Shown here: positions 14,169 through 19,206 of the stretch, one piece after another
How the letters are laid out: every line of letters begins with the position of its first letter
Position numbering within the stretch: the stretch's first letter is position 1
From: CAYZIC01 sp964478335
GTDB lineage: Bacteria; Verrucomicrobiota; Kiritimatiellia; RFP12; DVOR01
DNA: 19,206 nt
NCBI GenBank assembly: GCA_964478335.1
Contig: CAYZIC010000041.1
Span: forward strand, 1-19,206
Direction: 5' to 3'
Made by a program: the position numbers and the translations under genes
Notes under the pieces: generated by a model
The model's database searches: none
Told to the model about the DNA's origin: nothing
Seen by the model: only the letters and a program-made list of their open reading frames with translations

Positions 14169-14182
14169 GCGCAGGATAAGGG
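14150..14182. repeat. 14-bp inverted repeat enclosing the ATPase stop codon
   Basis: CCCTTATCCTGCGC (14150-14163) and GCGCAGGATAAGGG (14169-14182) are perfectly complementary, with loop TGTAG containing the TAG stop (14166-14168). No T-run follows. It encodes the last residues of the ATPase and opens the hairpin array. Confidence 0.85.
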
Positions 14183-14183
14183 T

Positions 14184-14403
14184 GGTCGGCAGAGCCGACC
14201 GCATTGGGCACCTGCGGTGCCGCCTTTAGGTGGCTGCGCCACCGCCCTAAGGAGCCTGCGGCTCCGCCATAAGGTCGGCAAGCCGACCGCTATTAGCTAA
14301 AAGCGGCGAGCTTGCTCGCCCTAAAACGGCGACGCAGTCGCCTTAAAGCGGAGGCGAAGCCTCCCTAAAGCGGCGACGCAGTCGCCTAAAGCGGCAGCAC
14401 CGC
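14184..14403. repeat. Array of ten short palindromes, mostly at 21-23 nt spacing
   Basis: Hairpins start at 14184, 14207, 14229, 14251, 14273, 14305, 14328, 14350, 14372 and about 14393, so spacing is 21-23 nt except one 32-nt step. Arms: GGTCGGC/GCCGACC, GGCACC/GGTGCC, GGTGGC/GCCACC, GGAGCC/GGCTCC, GGTCGGC/GCCGACC, GGCGAGC/GCTCGCC, GGCGAC/GTCGCC, GGAGGC/GCCTCC, GGCGAC/GTCGCC and a weaker GCGG/CCGC. Each of the first nine begins GG and ends CC with a 2-3 nt loop (aga, tgc, aa, tt, gca, gaa). Spacers in the second half share a CCTAAAGCGG theme. Arm sequence changes from unit to unit, but complementarity is always kept. The array fills the gap between the ATPase and RloB-like genes. It is not coding: a 22-nt period breaks frame and TAA stops recur. 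Confidence 0.9.
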
Positions 14404-14423
14404 TACCAGAAAGGCCCCCTACC

Positions 14424-15029
14424 ATGATGCGCATCCATATCCTTTGTGAAGGCCCCTCCGAGCGCGCCTACATTCAGCAGATCAATCGTCTGCTCCATGA
14501 GCACGACATTCCCGTTATCTTTTTAGCCACCGTCACCCAAGGCGGCAACTATCCCCACGTCATTAGAGAATATAGCAAGCTCATCCACCGCAAACCGACC
14601 CCAAAGAACGTCTGGATCTGGCTTGACTACGACCTCTATTTGCGAGACGATAAGTTCTGCTGGGAGACCTACTGCAACAGATCCAAGACCATTCCCAGTT
14701 TTTATTTTTCCATTCAAAACTTCGAGGACTACCTCTCCCTGCACCTGCCCCGCAAGAAACGCGACCAATGGATCGCCATCATGCGCAAATACAACCATTG
14801 GCGTTGGCCCACCCACGGCAAAGTCTACACCCCCCTATTTAGAAAGCACGTTGGCCGCTATGACAAAGGCACCATCCGCACCGGCTTCATCACCGAGCGC
14901 AGCCTCACCAACCTCAAACTAGCCGTCGACGAACGCCTCGAGATTCTCTTTCCCCCCCGCCTCAAAGATTTCGAAAATTTCGCCCAGCAGCTGATCATCC
15001 TGCTCGACAGTCACCACTTTTTCGCTTAA
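14424..15029 (+). CDS. RloB-like (Toprim-fold) protein, putative nuclease of the ATPase module
   Basis: This is a 201-residue protein matching the RloB (PF13707) pattern. The N-terminal strand ILCEGPSERAYI (6-17) gives the Toprim acidic residue E9 plus E13. The metal-binding pair D68-x-D70 lies in VWIWLDYDLY, and SIQNFEDYLSLH (96-107) corresponds to the family's conserved N/FE block. RloB proteins are encoded next to RloA-type ATPases, often in restriction-modification loci, and are thought to be Toprim-like nucleases analogous to PARIS AriB; activity here is inferred. An AGAAAGG ribosome binding site lies upstream of the ATG at 14424 (the next codon is also ATG, so the start may shift by one). 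Unlike usual pairs, it is separated from the ATPase by a 255-nt palindrome array. The next reading frame begins 9 nt after its stop. Confidence 0.65.
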   Translation: MMRIHILCEGPSERAYIQQINRLLHEHDIPVIFLATVTQGGNYPHVIREYSKLIHRKPTPKNVWIWLDYDLYLRDDKFCWETYCNRSKTIPSFYFSIQNFEDYLSLHLPRKKRDQWIAIMRKYNHWRWPTHGKVYTPLFRKHVGRYDKGTIRTGFITERSLTNLKLAVDERLEILFPPRLKDFENFAQQLIILLDSHHFFA

Positions 15030-15038
15030 GAGACATCA

Positions 15039-16613
15039 ATGAAAGTCTTACTCATACTCCTCACAGCCATGACACTCACAGCCTCTGCTAAGGTTTTTGA
15101 GGCCAATGGCATCACTGTCGACGACTACGACAATATCACCCAAAATATCCCCAAAGCCCCCGTGAGTTTGAGTTCAAAGTCAATGGCAAAATGACAATCA
15201 CCACAACCGATCTTGGCTCACGCACACGGCATCGGATGTGATAGATGAGGCGACTGTTTACGAGAAATTCACTTGCGCAGCCAATGGAGGGGCCGCACGC
15301 AATGCGACCATCACCTTTACCCGTGCAGATGGTGCAAGCTTGACAATCACAGCCCGTCAGCTCGGCGTAGGCAAACTGCTCAATCGTTGGATCTATGGAT
15401 TAGATGCAGACACCCTCAATAGACGCTTAGGTGAATCTCCAGACACAATCACCTCGCCAACCATTATGGCCCCAGAGGGATGGTGCGACAGTTATCAAGT
15501 TTCTCAGGGCTATGGAGCCAATCACTGTTGGCTATCGACACCAGCAACCTCTTACAGTGGTGGCAGCAGAGTGCACCCGCCAAAGCCTATTGGATGAAAG
15601 GCCCACCCCCAACGGCATCGATTGGTCAGCACCTCAGTATTTGCAAATTAATCAGCTCTTTTTTCGCAGCTTTAAGAATGACGGAGGCGCAGTGGCCGAT
15701 GTGATCAATTGGTATTTCACAGGCTCCTATCCAGCAGGTAGTACCAGTTCTGCATTGACCGATGAGGGTAAAAGGATCGGAGGAGCATTTTGGGCTGAGA
15801 CGATTCAAGATGCGGATATGGCGCAATTCATTGCAAGTCAGACCGGGCTCACCGAGGCAAAGCACCTCACGGCTGCGCTAAATCAAGCCTTTGCCTCAGA
15901 TTGAGCCATCGGGCTCATGAGTAATGGGTCCGACGGCAACCACTGGATCACAATCTGGGGGGCGGCCTTAAATGAGTCAACAGGCCACTACGAATTCCTC
16001 TACATTACCGACTCAGCCTATAACCCCAAAACCTTGCAACGTGCTTCACTGGTCTACACACAAGAGGGCACCCTGACCACGATCAAACTCTACGGCTCGC
16101 GCAATATCAATGTCATCACGACGCTCAGTGCGCAAAATAAGTGGTTCGCAGACAAAGGCACCCCACCGACGCTCACCTGTTCGCTCGATCAATCTAATTG
16201 GTTTGCCAATCGCAATAAGCAAACCACGATCATACACCTCAGCTGTACAGGCACATGGCGCTGGGATTCCCTGCCAGATTGGGTCACCCTCTCGTCACCC
16301 TCAGGCTTAGGCAATCAATCCATCCTAATCACCCTTGCCGCCAATACATCAGGAGCCACCCGCACAGCCATCCTCAAAGTCACAGCCCCAGCCCCCGTCA
16401 ATCAAGCGCAGGCCCTGACCATTATCCAAAGTCCAACCACGTCCCCCCCCCCCTATTCCAGGGCATGACCTCACGCCGCCCTTTTCCGCGACATTGACCA
16501 CTGGCGCAAATCACTGGTCGCAACTCGACTGGTTCGACAGCACGGGTAAAGCCATCCCCAAAGACTTTAATTGGGCAGCCTATCAGGGTGAAATCATCAT
16601 CCATACTCCTTAG
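15039..16613 (+). pseudogene. Disrupted gene for a secreted BACON plus IdeS/Mac-like cysteine protease
   Basis: A signal peptide (MKVLLILLTAMTLTASA, from 15039) opens the frame, but continuous homology needs frame changes near 15161 (run of five C), 15213, 15550 and between 15585 and 15611, each equivalent to one lost base. An in-frame TGA follows at 15902-15904, and an 11-C run at 16443-16453 shifts the frame again before the final stop at 16611-16613. Read across the breaks, the product has a BACON domain (WLTHTASD...CAANGGAARNATITFT...ITARQLG, about 15214-15370), then a papain-like region with catalytic Cys in GANHCWLST (15526-15528), His in GNHWITIWGA (15941-15943) and Asp in LYITDSA (16010-16012). 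This resembles the IdeS/Mac (C66) layout. A second BACON-like domain follows (about 16164-16430). The neighbours are intact, so genuine decay is likelier than poor sequence, but sequencing error is not excluded. Confidence 0.7.
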
Positions 16614-16734
16614 CTTGCCACCAACCTATTGGTAGCGGCGACGATGCGAGCCTGCCAGACGAGCAAGCTCGCAAGGAGCGAGGAGGCGACCAGAGTGGAT
16701 TCGAGTGCCTGCGGCGAGCAGGTCGCTTGGCAAG
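16614..16734. repeat. Inverted-repeat-bounded structured element
   Basis: CTTGCCA (16614-16620) and TGGCAAG (16728-16734) form a 7-bp outer inverted repeat starting directly after the pseudogene stop. Inside are ACCAA-ccta-TTGGT (16620-16633), CGAGC-aa-GCTCG (16660-16671), GCGACC/GGTCGC (16686-16691 with 16721-16726) and CCTGC-ggcga-GCAGG (16708-16722). The outer and first inner hairpins compete for one base. Shared words (GCGGCGAGC, GGCGAC) tie it to the palindrome family at 14184-14403. Confidence 0.5.
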
Positions 16735-16943
16735 AGACTGAGAGCTCCCAAAATCCCCAACCTCAAAATCCCCCAGTGACTGCGGCGAGCGATCAGCTGA
16801 TCATCTGCTCTTTTAACAGGCTCTACTGTTTCTTGACTATTGGGGGCATTGGGTGCTCTATTTGATTTGACTATTTTTAGGGATTGTGATAGTATCAGTC
16901 TTATTTCTATCTATCCTTGTTGGAATAAAGTAAAAGGATTTTT
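16735..16943. other. Intergenic region upstream of the sigma factor
   Basis: No gene is visible. It contains a GCGGCGAGC word (16782-16790), a perfect 12-nt palindrome GATCAGCTGATC (16791-16802), the sigma-factor promoter (16867-16895) and the ribosome binding site AAAGGA (16933-16938). Composition turns AT-rich from about 16840. Confidence 0.55.
16867..16895 (+). promoter_or_regulatory. Candidate promoter of the sigma/kinase operon
   Basis: TTGACT (16867-16872) and TAGTAT (16890-16895) are separated by 17 nt; TGA directly before the -10 makes it an extended -10. This housekeeping-type promoter would give a leader of about 40 nt before the sigma-factor ATG. Confidence 0.5.
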
Positions 16944-17531
16944 ATGCTTCGAGATATTGATACGCCATTAACATTGTTACTTTCGCTGAAGTCTAAGGAT
17001 GACGGAGTCTGGCGACGATTTGTCTCAATCTACTATCAACCGTTGTGTGATTTTGCAAGAAGTGTTGCTTTACGGCTAGGTGTTGCAGAAGCCGATAGCT
17101 TAGATGTTGTGCAAGTCGTTTTATTAGAATTAGCAAATGATACTGCTCATTTTGAAAAAACGCGAGGGAGTTTTCGTAATTGGTTGATGATGCGTATCCG
17201 TTGTCGGATTTATGATGTACTACGTAGTAATCAGGCTAGGATTAAAAGAGATGCCGAGGGTTTGGCTCGTGTTGAGTTAATTAATGAGGAAAATCAAGAC
17301 GAGGAGAGCCATACCCTTGAAAAGGCTCTTTTTGACCGAGCATTGAAAACTGTTCTAGAAACAACTGAGGCTCGTACGCGTGAGGCATTTAGACGTTATG
17401 CGCTTGAAAATGAATCTATTCAGATCATCGCAAAGGATCTTTCAATCACGCCTAATACCATTTATCAAATCAAGAAGCGTATTCTAGATCGTGTGCTTGA
17501 TTTAATCAATCGATCACCGTTCGAGGATTAA
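16944..17531 (+). CDS. ECF-type RNA polymerase sigma factor
   Basis: This 195-residue sigma factor directs RNA polymerase to a specific regulon. Region 2 spans about 22-98 (VWRRFVSIYYQPLCDFAR...SLDVVQVVLLELAN...FEKTRGSFRNWLMMRIRCRIYDVLR). Region 4 spans about 143-190, with the helix-turn-helix RYALENESIQIIAKDLSITPNTIYQIKKRILDRVLDL. The usual DAED acidic motif of region 2.1/2.2 reads D51-S-L-D54, so one acidic residue is missing and a Ser lies beside the core. A strong AAAGGA ribosome binding site lies 5 nt before the ATG. It is followed at 6 nt by a transmembrane Ser/Thr kinase, a pairing seen in kinase-linked ECF groups of Planctomycetes and in Vibrio EcfP-PknT. No anti-sigma factor is visible, so kinase control is the likely regulation; that is inference. 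Confidence 0.88.
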   Translation: MLRDIDTPLTLLLSLKSKDDGVWRRFVSIYYQPLCDFARSVALRLGVAEADSLDVVQVVLLELANDTAHFEKTRGSFRNWLMMRIRCRIYDVLRSNQARIKRDAEGLARVELINEENQDEESHTLEKALFDRALKTVLETTEARTREAFRRYALENESIQIIAKDLSITPNTIYQIKKRILDRVLDLINRSPFED

Positions 17532-17537
17532 ATAACC

Positions 17538-19070
17538 ATGCATTCACTGTCTGTAGAAACGCTTCTTGATGCAGTGCGCCCCGCACTAGCATCGTCCGAG
17601 CGAGCGAGATATACGCTTGATGTCGGGACATCTATTGGTGGATTTGAGATCGTTGGACTCTTAGGGGTTGGTGCATCGGCAGAGGTGTATCGAGTTTTTG
17701 ACCCCAACTTGCAGCAACAGTATGCGCTTAAGCTTTTGGTGCGCCAAGAAGACGCTATTAGGACTGCATTTCGCCAAGAGATTCATTTGCTTGCGCAGCT
17801 TAAACATCCCAATATTCTTTCTATTATGCATGCAAGCATTTGGCATGAGCGTGATTTTTCCATCACGCCATTGCTTAAACCTTTACCAGACCAACCCTCT
17901 GAAACAACCGTGTATCAGTGGACGTTGATCCTTTGCGATGTCCTTGAGGTGCTCAATGCAAATGGTGTCGTTCATCGAGATATTAAGCTAAACAACGTGC
18001 TTTACGATCCCCAAAAGCAAGAACCTATCCTTGCCGATTTTGGCGTGGCGACAATTAGGGGAAAATCTCAAGGTCTGATTGCGGCATCACCTGAGAGCTC
18101 AGCACCTGAGCAACTCGAAGGGATTGCGACACCCACATCCGATGTGTATGCCCTCGCTCGACTGCTTCAGCAACTCCTGCCCGAGTCCTGCTATACAAGA
18201 TCTCCGTGGAGAAATCCTCTTACAAAAGCCCTGGCAGTCTCGCCAGAAATGCGCTACGCATCCGCAAAGGATTTCGCACACGCTTTGAGGCGAGCCGACC
18301 TCGTCTACCATTGGCGCAAGCTACTCCTTAAGATTGCGATCGTACTCATCGCCTTACTAACGCCTATCACGATCATCTACGCAAGCTACGCCACCTACCA
18401 AAAACGAATCATCGAGCGAGCCCAAGCGACCTTGCATCAAGAGATGCTTGAGCGACAGGCACGCACCATTCCGACGGTGGCTTGCACCGATAGTGCCACC
18501 CTTGACCTGACTGATCACCCCTATGACATTGCCTATTGCCCCGCCATTGATATCGACTTCAATAAGGCTCCTGGGAAATTGAGACTCATGCTCATCCATA
18601 TTCCGCAAGGCAAGCAACTCATCATTGAGACCCTACGACTGACCAGCGACACGATTCGTTATGGACATCGATATCAGCTATCAATCATTATTACGGGAGA
18701 GGGTGCCTGCACGATCAACCAATTTATACCCCTTCAAAACCAACGCCTCCCCGAGCTACCAGAGATGACGTATAAGGATGAGTATGGTTTATATAGATCC
18801 CATTCGCCAGTATTTGCCTATGAGATTAGAACTGCGCAAACCATTACAACCCACTTACCTGAGGCAAAACCATCCGTAAAAGGAGGGTATAGCCAACGGC
18901 TCTTTCTCAAAAAAATTGAAGCAAAGTGGATGCCAACCTTAAGCTATCAATTGCAGTGGAGTGTAAGATCTGCAGCAGGAAAGGCCTTTTTGAAAGCCCA
19001 TTATCCCCCACCACGTGATGAAGCACAAAAGATAATGCGGGAAGAAATAAAGGCCAGGCAAAAACAATAA
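17538..19070 (+). CDS. Transmembrane Hanks-type Ser/Thr kinase
   Basis: This 510-residue kinase has an N-terminal cytoplasmic catalytic domain (about 35-252). Visible motifs are the Gly loop GVGASAEVY (43-51), Lys in YALKLL (K65), Glu of helix C (E81), HRDIKLNN (146-153; D148 catalytic, N153), DFG (167-169), SAPEQ (188-192) and SDVYALARLL (201-210). The domain is compact. A single membrane helix follows (about 262-284, LLLKIAIVLIALLTPITIIYA). The outer part of about 225 residues begins with a short helical stretch (QKRIIERAQATLHQEMLERQ) and then a probable beta-rich region of no recognised family; it may be the sensor. The start overlaps a ribosome binding site GAGGA within the sigma-factor end, implying translational coupling. 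All catalytic residues are present, so it should be active; the sigma factor is its most likely target. Confidence 0.92.
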   Translation: MHSLSVETLLDAVRPALASSERARYTLDVGTSIGGFEIVGLLGVGASAEVYRVFDPNLQQQYALKLLVRQEDAIRTAFRQEIHLLAQLKHPNILSIMHASIWHERDFSITPLLKPLPDQPSETTVYQWTLILCDVLEVLNANGVVHRDIKLNNVLYDPQKQEPILADFGVATIRGKSQGLIAASPESSAPEQLEGIATPTSDVYALARLLQQLLPESCYTRSPWRNPLTKALAVSPEMRYASAKDFAHALRRADLVYHWRKLLLKIAIVLIALLTPITIIYASYATYQKRIIERAQATLHQEMLERQARTIPTVACTDSATLDLTDHPYDIAYCPAIDIDFNKAPGKLRLMLIHIPQGKQLIIETLRLTSDTIRYGHRYQLSIIITGEGACTINQFIPLQNQRLPELPEMTYKDEYGLYRSHSPVFAYEIRTAQTITTHLPEAKPSVKGGYSQRLFLKKIEAKWMPTLSYQLQWSVRSAAGKAFLKAHYPPPRDEAQKIMREEIKARQKQ

Positions 19071-19206
19071 ACCGCCCCCACCTCACTGCGCTCGCAATCT
19101 AGTGTGCGAGTTTGGCTAGCGCTACTTTTGTTTTTAATGTAGCCCCAAGCTCGCCACGCTTCTCCGCGCACCCAGTCTCTTAGCGGGAGATTATCCGTAG
19201 ACACAC
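19071..19206. other. Intergenic end of the window with a hairpin
   Basis: No gene is supported. A 6-bp hairpin CTCGCA-atctagtg-TGCGAG (19091-19110) lies 20 nt after the kinase stop and is followed 15 nt later by TACTTTTGTTTTTAATG. It may be a weak terminator of the sigma/kinase operon, although the T-run is not directly adjacent to the stem. Confidence 0.4.

Noticed and set aside
14184..14403. CRISPR array
   Set aside because: No conserved direct repeat separated by unique spacers: the period is only 22 nt, nearly all of each unit is a self-complementary palindrome, and there are no cas genes.
16443..16453. Phase-variable expression switch
   Set aside because: The frame is already broken upstream at several places, so changing the C count alone could not restore the protein.
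19001..19204. Minus-strand gene at the window end
   Set aside because: The frame overlaps the kinase C-terminus, has no ribosome binding site and reads through the intergenic hairpin.

Overview
The window looks like a chromosomal segment of a polysaccharide-degrading bacterium, most likely from the Planctomycetes-Verrucomicrobia-Chlamydiae (PVC) superphylum (verrucomicrobial, kiritimatiellal or lentisphaeral type). This is an inference from gene content: a sigma factor paired with a transmembrane Ser/Thr kinase, a secreted sulfatase, two secreted glycosidases carrying F5/8 type C (discoidin-like) domains, BACON-type domains, and a FeoAB ferrous-iron importer that suggests an anoxic or low-oxygen habitat. 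No rRNA, tRNA, CRISPR array or transposase was seen.

Layout. (1) 1-661 has no convincing gene; it is packed with hairpins and several different short tandem-repeat blocks. (2) 662-1345 (-) is an unrecognised 227-residue protein, followed by a divergent intergenic region with an elaborate inverted-repeat element (1407-1485). (3) 1669-5351 (+) is a metal-transport block: feoA with a Cys-rich tail, feoB, then a permease of the SO_0444 (PF03773) type with a Cys/His-rich cytoplasmic loop. (4) 5553-5592 is a bidirectional terminator. Beyond it, 5669-12819 (-) is a glycan-degradation cluster: a Tat-exported sulfatase, a GH123-type glycosidase and a GH2 beta-galactosidase-like enzyme. Together these could desulfate and trim a sulfated Gal/GalNAc-containing glycan. 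(5) 13026-15029 (+) is an AAA15/RloA-like ATPase and an RloB-like (Toprim-fold) protein, a two-gene architecture resembling anti-phage modules such as PARIS. The two genes are separated by about 255 nt of short palindromes spaced about 22 nt apart. (6) 15039-16613 (+) is a decayed gene for a secreted BACON plus IdeS/Mac-like cysteine protease, with at least five frame disruptions and a nonsense codon. (7) 16944-19070 (+) is an ECF-type sigma factor followed 6 nt later by a transmembrane Hanks-type kinase, probably one signalling operon.

The most unusual signal is the palindrome array 14150-14403. It begins with a 14-bp inverted repeat whose loop contains the ATPase stop codon. Ten hairpins follow, nearly all spaced 21-23 nt; their arms differ in sequence from unit to unit but always stay complementary. 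Smaller relatives sit at the 3' ends of the GH123 and sulfatase genes. It could be a genomic repeat family or a structured RNA embedded in a putative defence operon; the sequence alone does not decide. Also notable are the altered G4 motif in FeoB, the sigma factor's altered region-2 acidic motif beside its kinase, and the competing-stem element at 1407-1485.
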